The notes below the pieces were generated by a model. The model worked only from the letters and a program-made list of their open reading frames with translations. It was not told the origin of the DNA and did no database searches. A stretch of 64,000 nt of DNA from Planctomycetota bacterium (GTDB lineage Bacteria > Planctomycetota > Phycisphaerae > Phycisphaerales > UBA1924). Positions 8,786 to 16,623 of the stretch are shown one piece after another (within the stretch, counting starts at the first letter, position 1; every line of letters begins with the position of its first letter). The translations under genes and the position numbers were made by a program. The stretch covers positions 1,798,001 to 1,862,000 of the forward strand of contig JBCBSM010000001.1 of NCBI GenBank assembly GCA_039819165.1. The letters run 5' to 3'.

Positions 8786-10333
8786 CTATTGATCCACCGC
8801 CGGGCCCATCCGCCGCACGCGGTAGAGCGTGAACTCGAAGATGTGGACGGCTCCGCCCGCGATCGGCTCGATGCGATCGGCGAGGCCCGCGCGCTCGAAC
8901 GCGTCGATCTCCCGAGAGCCCACGGCGCCATCGGTGCGGATCGCGACGTATCCGCCCGGTTCGGGCAGCCCGGGCGCCCCGTCGAACGGGTAGGCCCAGA
9001 CGACGTGGCAGTTCGCGGCGCGACGCAGCGCGTGCAGCACCTCGGGACGCGCCTCGACGAGCTCGTGCGCGTACACCACCGCGTCCTCGGGCACGAACTC
9101 GGCCAGGGCGAGGCCGGCGCGCTCGCCGCTGCGTGCGTCGCGGGCGGGCTCGATCGCCCAGATGTAGACCTGGGCCCCCACCATCAGCGCGATGAGCCAG
9201 GCCACGCCCTGCCGCACGAGCACGCGGCCGTAGATGCGCGCCCGCCGCGCCTCGCCGGGCGGTAACGGACGGCCGGCGGCGAACTCGCGGTAGCGGACCG
9301 CCGCGTACCCGGCGAGCGGCGGCAGCAGCACGAAGGCGGGCATGGCGTACCGCGGGTTGCTCACGCCGACCAACGCCAGCAGCACGACGCCGCCCAGGCA
9401 CCCCAGCACGAGCGACAGCGCGATGCGGTCCCGCCGGTCCTCGGGCGACGGCGGCACCGCGGGCATCAGCAGCGCCATCGGCAGCGCCGACGCCAGGGCC
9501 ACGAAGGGCATCGCGAGGATCTGCGGGATCTTGCCGGGCTCGAATAGGAAGGCGGATGGAGCTTGGGTGACTGCCTGATCCACCGTCATCAGCCTGTTTG
9601 CGATGAATACCAGACCCAGGATCGCAAATCCCCAGATGGCACCCCAGATCCAGCCCCACTCTCGGTCCCACGCACGCGCTTCTTCGCGGCTCGATCGCTG
9701 GACCAGCAGGCGGGTGGCGAGCAAGATCGCGATCAATACCGTGGCCGATGCGGGCCCCTTCATAAGGAAGACCATCGCGATCGCAAGCAGCATCGCAAAT
9801 GGCACGATCGCAAAGACGATGCCGCGGGGTCGCGCACACGCCGCCGCGACGCACGCAAAGCACGCCACCTGCGTCGCCAGGTTGTTGGCTGCCTCGATCT
9901 CCGCGGCCCGACCGCTCTGCCAGAACAAGGGCATTAGCGCCTGCGCGCAGCCCGCCCAGATGGCCGCGGCCGACCCGAACCAGGCCCACGCCGCGATCGC
10001 CGCCACGCCGGCGGCCAGGATCATCGCCATCGCCGACACGAAGCGCGCCGACCAGGCGCTCTCGCCGAACGCCTGGGCGCTGAGCGCCATCAGCCACGGC
10101 ACGCCCGGCGGCTTGCGGAGGTAGGGCGTCTCGAAGAGCGTGGTGACGAGCAGATCGTTGTCGCCGGCGGTCACGCGGTCCCGCAGTTCCCAGCCCGTGA
10201 CGGCGCGGTGGCCCTCGCTATCGACCAGGCCATCGGCGCCCAGCCGCGGCAGGTACACGGTGCAGGCCACGAGCATCGCCAGCGCGACGCCGATGAGCCC
10301 GCGGCGCCGCCCGGCGGGGTCGGGCGTGCTCAT
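8786..10333 (-). CDS. GT39-like membrane glycosyltransferase
   Basis: A 515-residue polytopic protein of the PMT_2/ArnT type. After one N-terminal membrane segment it has LVDSEGHRAVTGWELRD and then TPYLRKPPGVPWLMALS, the hallmark donor-site region of these transferases. About ten more hydrophobic segments follow and a soluble tail ends the protein. It should use a polyprenyl-phosphate sugar on the outer face of the inner membrane. The ATG at 10333 overlaps the stop of the upstream phosphatase gene (ATGA). Bases 9541-9800 are less GC-rich than the flanks, inside the membrane-spanning part. It is a distant relative of the transferase at the window start. The acceptor is unknown. Confidence 0.75.
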   Translation of the reverse strand: MSTPDPAGRRRGLIGVALAMLVACTVYLPRLGADGLVDSEGHRAVTGWELRDRVTAGDNDLLVTTLFETPYLRKPPGVPWLMALSAQAFGESAWSARFVSAMAMILAAGVAAIAAWAWFGSAAAIWAGCAQALMPLFWQSGRAAEIEAANNLATQVACFACVAAACARPRGIVFAIVPFAMLLAIAMVFLMKGPASATVLIAILLATRLLVQRSSREEARAWDREWGWIWGAIWGFAILGLVFIANRLMTVDQAVTQAPSAFLFEPGKIPQILAMPFVALASALPMALLMPAVPPSPEDRRDRIALSLVLGCLGGVVLLALVGVSNPRYAMPAFVLLPPLAGYAAVRYREFAAGRPLPPGEARRARIYGRVLVRQGVAWLIALMVGAQVYIWAIEPARDARSGERAGLALAEFVPEDAVVYAHELVEARPEVLHALRRAANCHVVWAYPFDGAPGLPEPGGYVAIRTDGAVGSREIDAFERAGLADRIEPIAGGAVHIFEFTLYRVRRMGPAVDQ

Positions 10334-11067
10334 CCGTCCGGCTCGGCGGCGTCGGCCGACTCGACCGCGAAGGCCCGCGGCTCGGGCAGATCGAGCCGCT
10401 CGAAGGGCCCGACGCGGTCGCCGTTGGTTTCGCCCCGGCCCGCGCCGCCGATGCCGTCGGCCACCCGATCGAACTCGACGACGCCGCCCGCGAAGTACGC
10501 CTCGCGAACGCCATCCGCCCACCGCTCGAGCATGGCCCGCAGGTGCGGGTTCTTGCGCGTGCGGTGATCGAATCGCGTGGTCTCCGCGTACGCCGCATCG
10601 AGGTCCTCGCCGTCGTTCACGATGCGGTGCATCGCGACCAGGCAGCCCGTCCGCTCCGAGCCCGCGGCGCAGTGCACCCACACGGGCTGGTGCGCCGGGT
10701 CGTTCATGATGCGCAGCGCCAGCACGTAGTCGTTGGGATCGCCCGTCGCATCGCCGATGAGGCCGAAGCGATACCGCGTCACGCCCAGGGCATCCGCGGT
10801 CCGCTGGGCGAGGCGTTCCTCGGGCGTGTCGAGGGTGTGGGCGCCCAGGTCGATGATGGTTTTTATGCCGTACTCGCGGACGACCGCCTCGGTTGCGCCG
10901 GGCGTGGGCTCGCCGCTGCGGTAGATCGCGCCCTCCTGGACGACGCCGAAGCGCTTGGGCCAGACCTGCTCGTCGACGCCCGCGAACCACGCGATGGTGC
11001 CGACGGCGACCACCAGCACCACCATGTGCCACCACCGCAGCGCAATGCCCGGACCGCCGATCGCCAT
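10330..11067 (-). CDS. Membrane-anchored dual-specificity/tyrosine phosphatase
   Basis: A 245-residue protein with one hydrophobic N-terminal segment (about residues 12-29) and a DSP-type phosphatase domain. The signature HCAAGSERTG (about residues 133-142) fits HCx5R with the catalytic Cys and Arg, and an upstream IIDLGAHT block with Asp residues could hold the general acid. The N-terminal anchor suggests the domain faces the periplasm or is tethered at the membrane. Homologous enzymes dephosphorylate proteins, phosphoinositides or nucleotide-like substrates, so the true substrate is open. It is the first gene of the minus-strand operon and lies 31 bases from the divergent recR gene. Confidence 0.75.
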   Translation of the reverse strand: MAIGGPGIALRWWHMVVLVVAVGTIAWFAGVDEQVWPKRFGVVQEGAIYRSGEPTPGATEAVVREYGIKTIIDLGAHTLDTPEERLAQRTADALGVTRYRFGLIGDATGDPNDYVLALRIMNDPAHQPVWVHCAAGSERTGCLVAMHRIVNDGEDLDAAYAETTRFDHRTRKNPHLRAMLERWADGVREAYFAGGVVEFDRVADGIGGAGRGETNGDRVGPFERLDLPEPRAFAVESADAAEPDG

Positions 11068-11098
11068 GCACGAAGGGTAGAACGGCTAGCATCGCGCG

Positions 11099-11788
11099 AT
11101 GGCCGAGGGCCCCGCACCCAATCCCCCGCCCCAGCGAGCCGGATCGGCCGGCCGCGGCGGCTACCCCGAGAGCGTCGAGCGGGTCATCGCCGAATTGGCC
11201 CGGCTGCCGGGCATCGGCCGGCGGACGGCCGAGCGGCTGGCGTTCTTCTTGCTCAAGGCGCCCCGCGACGACGCCACGGGGCTGGCGCGCGCGATCACGG
11301 CCATGCGCGACCAGGTCGGCCAGTGCGGCATCTGCGGCAACCTCACCGACGCCTCGCCCTGCGACATCTGCGGCGCCGCGACGGCCGGCGAGGCCGGCCG
11401 TGACGGCTCGGTCGTGCTCGTGATCGAGCAGCCCAAGGACCTGATTGCCGTCGAGCAGAGCGGCGCCTTCCGCGGCGTGTACCACGTGCTGATGGGCCGC
11501 CTCAGCCCGCTCGACGGCGTGGGCCCGGCCGACATCAACATCGCCGACCTGCTGGCCCGCGTCGACGAGCCCGCCCGCAACGCCGGCGGCGTGCGCGTGG
11601 CCGAGGTCGTGCTCGGGCTCAACCCCACGCTGGAGGGCGACGGCACGGCGATGTACCTCGCCCGCGAACTGGAAACCCGCGGCGTGAAGGTCAGCCGGCT
11701 CGCCCGCGGCCTGCCCACGGGCAGCCAGCTCGAGTGGGTCAGCAAGGCCGTGCTCGCCGACGCCATCGAGGGACGGCACGCGTTCTAG
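11099..11788 (+). CDS. recR: Recombination mediator RecR
   Basis: A 229-residue RecR, which helps load RecA in the RecF gap-repair pathway. In order: a helix-hairpin-helix region (RLPGIGRRTAERLAFFLL, about residues 34-51), a zinc finger with the C-x2-C-x8-C-x2-C pattern (CGICGNLTDASPCDIC, about 78-93), and a Toprim domain (VLVIEQPKDLIAVEQSG) with its Glu and the later Asp-rich block. About 20 extra residues precede the usual start. It is not beside dnaX/ybaB as in many bacteria, but divergent from the phosphatase operon. No clear ribosome site is seen before the ATG. Confidence 0.95.
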   Translation: MAEGPAPNPPPQRAGSAGRGGYPESVERVIAELARLPGIGRRTAERLAFFLLKAPRDDATGLARAITAMRDQVGQCGICGNLTDASPCDICGAATAGEAGRDGSVVLVIEQPKDLIAVEQSGAFRGVYHVLMGRLSPLDGVGPADINIADLLARVDEPARNAGGVRVAEVVLGLNPTLEGDGTAMYLARELETRGVKVSRLARGLPTGSQLEWVSKAVLADAIEGRHAF

Positions 11789-11879
11789 CGAGCCCGGATC
11801 TGCTTGCGGCGTCCGCGAGTTCCTGTAGAATGAGAGCGGGCGGTGCGACGGCCTCCCGCCCGCTTGAAGGAGCACCAAG

Positions 11880-12566
11880 TTGCGATCTACACTCATCGTG
11901 GCGGCTCTGGGGACCGCCGCGGGCGCGCTCGCCGACAGCGATCCGCGGTACATCATCCACGTCGTGGTCGATCGGCCGGTGCTCGAGCCGGGCGAGACGG
12001 CGACGATCGAGCTGCGAGCCGGATTCGATTCGGCTTCGGACTGGGCGATGAGCGACGTGTTCCTCGACCTGCTCCTCGACACCGGCGGCGACGCGTTCGA
12101 CGACTTCGGCGTGCTGCGACCCATGGACGCCGTCGGCTCGGATCCAGGCGTACCCACGGGACGGGGCATCGAGGGCATCATCGCCGGGCAGCTCCAGTTC
12201 CACAACATCTTCGCCGACCCGACCGACCCGATGGCGTTCTGGCGGGGCACCTACGTCGCGCCGAGCGAGCCGGGCGTCGAGAACGTCCACACCAGCACGA
12301 CGCAGTTCCAGGTCTATCCATGCCGGGATTGCGTCCGCCCGCTCTCGCGGATGGACGTCCTCATCGAGGAGGCCTCCGTTCTTCGAATCGTCTCCTGCCG
12401 CGCCGACCTCGATGAGGACGGCTCGCTCACGCTGTTCGATTTCCTGGCGTTTGCCAACGCCTTCGAGTCGGGCGATGCGCTCGCCGACTTCGACTTCGAC
12501 GGCGAGTTGACGCTGCTGGACTTCCTGGAGTTCCAGAACCGCTTCGACCTGGGCTGCCCGCCCTGA
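11880..12566 (+). CDS. Exported protein with C-terminal dockerin-like repeat ending in GC
   Basis: A 228-residue protein with a short signal peptide (cleavage likely after GALA, near residue 17) and a beta-rich middle of unknown fold. Its C-terminal tandem calcium-type repeat holds LDEDGSLTLFDFLAFANAF and DFDGELTLLDFLEFQNRF. It closes with DLGCPP. The repeat matches the one ending the gene at 51815 and is of the kind found at the C-terminus of many Phycisphaerae exported proteins, where it probably acts as a sorting or anchoring tag. The start is TTG at 11880, set by AAGGAG at 11867-11872 seven bases before it. The function of the body is not recognised. Confidence 0.72.
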   Translation: MRSTLIVAALGTAAGALADSDPRYIIHVVVDRPVLEPGETATIELRAGFDSASDWAMSDVFLDLLLDTGGDAFDDFGVLRPMDAVGSDPGVPTGRGIEGIIAGQLQFHNIFADPTDPMAFWRGTYVAPSEPGVENVHTSTTQFQVYPCRDCVRPLSRMDVLIEEASVLRIVSCRADLDEDGSLTLFDFLAFANAFESGDALADFDFDGELTLLDFLEFQNRFDLGCPP

Positions 12567-12632
12567 GCGACCGCCAGGGGCCGCCCTATGGACCGCTCTC
12601 GGGGCTGATGCCCCCGGGCGGATCCGGCGGGC

Positions 12633-12661
12633 TTGACTCGGGCTTCGATGGAACCAATACT
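12633..12661 (+). promoter_or_regulatory. Sigma-70-type promoter of the ars cluster
   Basis: TTGACT at 12633-12638 and AATACT at 12656-12661 are separated by 17 bases. The expected transcription start falls at about 12668, which is the A of the arsR ATG, so the message is probably leaderless. No Shine-Dalgarno site precedes the ATG, which agrees. The spacing and the -35 box are strong; the -10 box matches at four of six positions. Confidence 0.55.
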
Positions 12662-12667
12662 TGCACG

Positions 12668-13099
12668 ATGGCGTCAATAACCCAATCTGGGATCGGCTCC
12701 CGGCCCAGGCCGGCCGCTTCGCCCAAGCAGGCGGCCCGGCGGCGGTCGGGCGTCGATCGCCACCTGGATACCGACCTGTTCAAGGCCCTGGCCGACCCCA
12801 CGCGGGCGCTGCTGCTGCGGTGCCTGATCAAGTGCGGGCGGCCGTGCTCGGTGAGCGAAGTCTCCGAGTGCTGCTCTGTGGACTTCTCGGTGGTTGCGCG
12901 GCATCTCACCACGCTCGCGCGGGCCGGCGCGGTCGACGCCGAGAAGCAAGGCCGCACGGTCTGGTACCGCGCCCGGTGTGTCGAGCTGTCGGCCCGGCTG
13001 CGGACGCTGGCCGACGCCATCGACGAGTGGTGCCCCGACGGCTGCTGCGACGACGGTGATGCGTGCCGCGGCGGCCGCTGCGGATGCGAAGCGAGCTAG
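12668..13099 (+). CDS. arsR: ArsR/SmtB-family metalloregulator
   Basis: A 143-residue winged-helix repressor. The core reads LFKALADPTRALLLRCL (about residues 37-53), then SEVSECCSVDFSVVARHL, the recognition helix region with a vicinal Cys pair, and then GAVDAEKQGRTVWYRA for the wing. The C-terminus is Cys-rich (CPDGCCDDGDACRGGRCGC) and could add metal-binding thiols. Members leave DNA when As(III), Sb(III) or other thiophilic metals bind. The ATG at 12668 sits at the predicted transcription start. Downstream are a reductase-like gene and arsM, so arsenic is the likely inducer. The N-terminal 30 residues are low-complexity and basic. Confidence 0.85.
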   Translation: MASITQSGIGSRPRPAASPKQAARRRSGVDRHLDTDLFKALADPTRALLLRCLIKCGRPCSVSEVSECCSVDFSVVARHLTTLARAGAVDAEKQGRTVWYRARCVELSARLRTLADAIDEWCPDGCCDDGDACRGGRCGCEAS

Positions 13100-13141
13100 A
13101 TCCTCCCAACGTCCATGCCCACCTATCCGGAGAACGATGCG

Positions 13142-13900
13142 ATGATCCAACGACCCCATTGCCGCGGAGCGTGCTGGTGTCGCGTTGCGCTGCTGTGCGG
13201 CGTGCTCGCCGCCGCGGTGCTCGTCCCGCCCTCGGTCCTCGCCCAGGAGTCCGCACGCATGCACGCCGACGCTGCGCAGGCCAGCCTGTACCCCGAGCTG
13301 CGGCGCTTCCTCGCCGATCGCCGCGGCGAGTTCGACCGCATCCCCGCCGAACGCAAGGAGCTGCTCGAGGAACTCGGCGCCTTCGTGCGGCGGCACCACG
13401 AGGCCGACAAGCCGGTGGACCTCATCTTCGTCTGCACGCACAACAGCCGCCGGAGCCACATGAGCCAGCTGTGGGCGCAGGCGGCGGCCGACATGCTTGG
13501 CCTCCGCGTGACCACCTACTCGGGCGGCACCGAGGACACCGCCTTCAATCCGCGGGCCGTGGCGGCCATCGAGCGGGCGGGCTTCCGCGTCGAGAAGACC
13601 ACCGAGGCTCGCAATCCGATCTACCACGTCCGCATGGCCGACGATCGGCCGGCGATGACGTGCTTCTCGAAGGCCTACGACGCACCGCCCAACCCCGATG
13701 GGGGCTTCGGCGCGGTGATGGTCTGCGACGACGCCGACGAGGCCTGCCCGGTCGTCGATGGCGCCGCCGGCCGCTTCGCGATCCCCTTTGTCGATCCCAA
13801 GGTGTCCGACAACACGCCCGCCGAGGCCGCCACCTACGACGAGCGGTGCGCGCAGATCGCTCGCGAGATGCTCTACGCCATGACCCGGGCCCGCGGCTAG
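13142..13900 (+). CDS. Exported arsenate-reductase/LMW-phosphatase-like protein
   Basis: A 252-residue protein with a Sec-type signal peptide (hydrophobic core VALLCGVLAAAVLVPPSV, cleavage likely near VLAQ, residue 36). The domain that follows has a CTHNSRRSH loop (Cx5R type) preceded by VDLIFV, the P-loop of low-molecular-weight phosphatases and thioredoxin-type ArsC enzymes. A second Cys (MTCFSKAYD) and a third (DDADEACPV) could serve in a disulfide relay. Its place between arsR and arsM points to arsenate reduction, but arsenate reductases are normally cytoplasmic. GGAG at 13129-13132 favours ATG 13142; ATG 13115 would add nine residues. It could instead be a periplasmic phosphatase. Confidence 0.72.
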   Translation: MIQRPHCRGACWCRVALLCGVLAAAVLVPPSVLAQESARMHADAAQASLYPELRRFLADRRGEFDRIPAERKELLEELGAFVRRHHEADKPVDLIFVCTHNSRRSHMSQLWAQAAADMLGLRVTTYSGGTEDTAFNPRAVAAIERAGFRVEKTTEARNPIYHVRMADDRPAMTCFSKAYDAPPNPDGGFGAVMVCDDADEACPVVDGAAGRFAIPFVDPKVSDNTPAEAATYDERCAQIAREMLYAMTRARG

Positions 13901-13965
13901 CAGCCCGGCATCCGGTTTCCGTTTCTTGCTCGCACCACCAACCTCCGGGGAGCACGGGAGCACCG

Positions 13966-14817
13966 ATGCAGAAGAACCCACGCGACACCGGCGATGACAT
14001 GCGCGATCAAGTCCGCCGGGGCTACGCCGCCATCGCGACCGCGACCGAGGCCGAACCGTGCTGCGCCGGCGGCTGCTGCGGCGGTGATGCGCAGGCGCCC
14101 GAACAGATCGCGGCTGCCGTGGGCTACGACGCCGACGACGTCCGCGGCCTGCCCGATGGGGCCAACATGGGGCTGTCCTGCGGCAACCCGCACGTCATCG
14201 CCTCTCTGCGAGAGGGCGAGACCGTCCTCGATCTCGGCAGCGGCGGCGGGTTCGACTGCTTCCTGGCCGGCCCCAAGGTCGGTGCCGCCGGCCGGGTCAT
14301 CGGCGTCGACATGACGCCCGAGATGCTCGCGAAGGCCCGCCGCGGCCTGGACGCCTACCGCCGATCGACCGGGCTCGGCAACGTCGAGTTCCGGCTGGGC
14401 GAGATCGAGCACCTGCCGGTGGGCGACGCGTCGGTCGACGCGGTGATCTCCAACTGCGTGCTCAACCTCGTGCCCGACAAGCCGCGGGCGTGGCGGGAGA
14501 TCGCCCGGGTGCTGGCGCCGGGCGGCCGCGTGGCGATCTCGGATCTCGCGCTGCTGCGCCCGCTGCCCGCCGACCTGCAGAATGACGCGGAGGCCCTCGT
14601 CGGCTGCATCGCCGGGGCGGTCGAGGTGGACGCCATCCGCCGCGATGCCGAGGCCGCCGGCCTGGTCGACGTGCGCATCGAGGCCCGGACGGACTACGTC
14701 GACGCGATGTCGACCTGGCAAGATCCGCTGTACGCCCGCCTAGCGGGCGGCCTGCCGGAGGGCGCCACGCTAGCCGACTTCATCACGAGCGCGGCCATCT
14801 CGGCCCGCAAGCCCTAG
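13966..14817 (+). CDS. arsM: Arsenite S-adenosylmethionine methyltransferase
   Basis: A 283-residue class I methyltransferase that should add methyl groups from SAM to As(III), giving methylated and partly volatile arsenicals. Visible are the SAM motif VLDLGSGGGFDCFLAG (about residues 87-102), GVDMTPEMLAKAR, and the family cysteines: CCAGGCCGG near the N-terminus, LSCGNPHVIA, and SNCVLNL near residue 164. The length and layout match ArsM. GGGAG at 13956-13960 precedes the ATG. With arsR and the reductase-like gene it forms a three-gene detoxification unit; no ArsB or Acr3 efflux pump is adjacent. A strong hairpin follows. Confidence 0.9.
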   Translation: MQKNPRDTGDDMRDQVRRGYAAIATATEAEPCCAGGCCGGDAQAPEQIAAAVGYDADDVRGLPDGANMGLSCGNPHVIASLREGETVLDLGSGGGFDCFLAGPKVGAAGRVIGVDMTPEMLAKARRGLDAYRRSTGLGNVEFRLGEIEHLPVGDASVDAVISNCVLNLVPDKPRAWREIARVLAPGGRVAISDLALLRPLPADLQNDAEALVGCIAGAVEVDAIRRDAEAAGLVDVRIEARTDYVDAMSTWQDPLYARLAGGLPEGATLADFITSAAISARKP

Positions 14818-14852
14818 CCGCCTTCGATCACGGCCAACGAGAACCCCGGAAG

Positions 14853-14888
14853 CCGCGGGCCGCTGCGCGAGTGCGTGGCGGCCCGCGG
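14853..14888. terminator. Strong hairpin after arsM
   Basis: A perfect 11-base-pair GC stem (CCGCGGGCCGC at 14853-14863 with GCGGCCCGCGG at 14878-14888) and a 14-base loop. No T-run follows on either strand, so it is not a textbook intrinsic terminator, but it sits where the ars unit should end and before rpoN. It may stop transcription or protect the 3-prime end of the message. Confidence 0.4.
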
Positions 14889-15038
14889 TCGCTGGCCGGT
14901 CGCGCAACCGAGTGCGCGCCGGTTGCACGCGTGATGCCGATCGTGCCGGGCGAGCCGGCCGGTCCGCCCGCGCCATCCACCGGTCCTCCCCGCATGGATG
15001 GACCGGCGACCGCTCGCCGACCGACTAGACTCGTACGG

Positions 15039-16622
15039 ATGCGTTTCGATACCAGCCAGCACATGCGGCTCGGGCAGCAGATGAAGCTGTCGCCCCGGGT
15101 GATCCAATCGATGGAGATCCTGCAGATGCCGCTGGCCGATCTGGAGCAGCGCATCGAGGAGGAACTCGAGAGCAACATGGCGCTCGAGGTGGTCGAGAAG
15201 ACCACCGACGGCCGCGACCGACGCGATGCCGACCAGACCGATCGCCCCGATCGCGAGCTTGCGATCAGCGACAACAACGGGTCGGCCGACGACTTCGCGC
15301 GGCTCGATAGCTTCCAGGCCGACCAGCCCGACGCCGCCGACAACGCCTTCGAGGGCACGGCCGACGGCGCCACGCTGCCCCGCGACGCCGGCCTTGGCAC
15401 GCGGGACCTCGCCAGCCGCCGGCTGAGCGGCGAGCGCGACGGCAAGATGGACGCGATGGCCGCCGCCCCGGCGCGGCAGGCATCCGTATCCGAACAGCTC
15501 CAGGAGCAGTGGTCGCTGGCGGAGATGGACGGCGAACTGCGGACCCTCGGCGAGTACCTCATCTCGTTCATCGACGAGGACGGCTACGTCCGTACGCCGC
15601 TTGACGAGATCGCCGAGCGTGCGCCCGAGCCCGTCGCGGAACTCACCGGCGGCCGCGTCAAACTGCTCGAACAATTGCCGTGGGTCCTGGAGGAAGTCCA
15701 GCTCGTGCTCGAGCCCGCCGGCGTGGCGGCGCGGGACGCCCGCGAGTGCCTGCTGCTCCAGCTCGACGCCGTCCAGAACGACCCGGACTTCAACGAGGAC
15801 GACCAGACCGACGACGCGATCGAGGCGGCCCGCTGGCTGGTGGCCGACCACCTCGACGACCTCATGAACAATCGGCTGCCGCGGATCGCCGACAAGACCA
15901 CGCTGACGATGGACGAGATCAAGGGCGGCGTGCAGCTGCTCCGCCGGCTGAGCCTCGCGCCGGGCAAGCGGCTGGCACCCGACCGCCGCGAGCCGATCAT
16001 CCCCGACGCCATCGTGGAGTTCGACGAGGACAACGACCGCTACATCGCCTACCTCAACGACCGCAGCACGATGAACCTGCGGATCAACCGCGAGTACGCC
16101 GAGATGGTCCGCACCCGCGAGCTCGACAAGCAAGGCCGCGACTTCGTCCGCAAGAACCTCAGCAATGCACAGTGGCTCGTCGACGCCATCGGCCAGCGGC
16201 GGGACACCCTGCTCCGTGTCATCCACGCCGTGCTCGATGCCCAGCGGGACTACTTCGATTACGGCCCGGAGAGCCTGAAGCCCCTGCCAATGACGCAGGT
16301 GGCCGAGCAGCTGGGCATCCACGTCGCCACCGTCTCGCGCGCGGTGTCGGACAAGCACCTGCAGACGCCCCGGGGCGTCGTGCCCCTCCGCCGCTTCTTC
16401 ACCGGCGGCACGCAGAACGACCAGGGCGACGACGTGAGCTGGGACGCCATCAAGGCCGCCCTCTCCGACGTCGTCGAGAAGGAAGACAAGGCCAAGCCGC
16501 TGAGCGACGAGGCCATCGTCCGCGAACTCAAGAAGCGCGGCGTCGAGATCGCGAGGCGGACCGTCGCGAAGTACCGCGACCAGCTGGGCATCCCGTCGGC
16601 GCGGCTGCGGAAGACGTACTGA
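15039..16622 (+). CDS. rpoN: RNA polymerase sigma-54 factor
   Basis: A 527-residue sigma-54. Region I is clear at the start (LGQQMKLSPRVIQSMEILQM). An acidic linker follows (about residues 45-130), then core-binding and DNA-binding regions with a HTH (MTQVAEQLGIHVATVSRAVS). The RpoN box ARRTVAKYR lies near the C-terminus with LGIPSARLRKTY after it. It directs polymerase to GG/GC promoters and needs AAA+ activators, none of which are in the window. The ATG at 15039 gives the standard N-terminus. It sits 221 bases after arsM beyond a strong hairpin and converges with the GGT gene. Confidence 0.95.
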   Translation: MRFDTSQHMRLGQQMKLSPRVIQSMEILQMPLADLEQRIEEELESNMALEVVEKTTDGRDRRDADQTDRPDRELAISDNNGSADDFARLDSFQADQPDAADNAFEGTADGATLPRDAGLGTRDLASRRLSGERDGKMDAMAAAPARQASVSEQLQEQWSLAEMDGELRTLGEYLISFIDEDGYVRTPLDEIAERAPEPVAELTGGRVKLLEQLPWVLEEVQLVLEPAGVAARDARECLLLQLDAVQNDPDFNEDDQTDDAIEAARWLVADHLDDLMNNRLPRIADKTTLTMDEIKGGVQLLRRLSLAPGKRLAPDRREPIIPDAIVEFDEDNDRYIAYLNDRSTMNLRINREYAEMVRTRELDKQGRDFVRKNLSNAQWLVDAIGQRRDTLLRVIHAVLDAQRDYFDYGPESLKPLPMTQVAEQLGIHVATVSRAVSDKHLQTPRGVVPLRRFFTGGTQNDQGDDVSWDAIKAALSDVVEKEDKAKPLSDEAIVRELKKRGVEIARRTVAKYRDQLGIPSARLRKTY

Positions 16623-16623
16623 T

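Noticed and set aside
9541-9800. Lower-GC patch inside the second GT39-like gene as a sign of transfer
   Set aside because: It coincides with membrane-spanning segments rich in Ile, Met and Phe codons and the reading frame is continuous with the rest.
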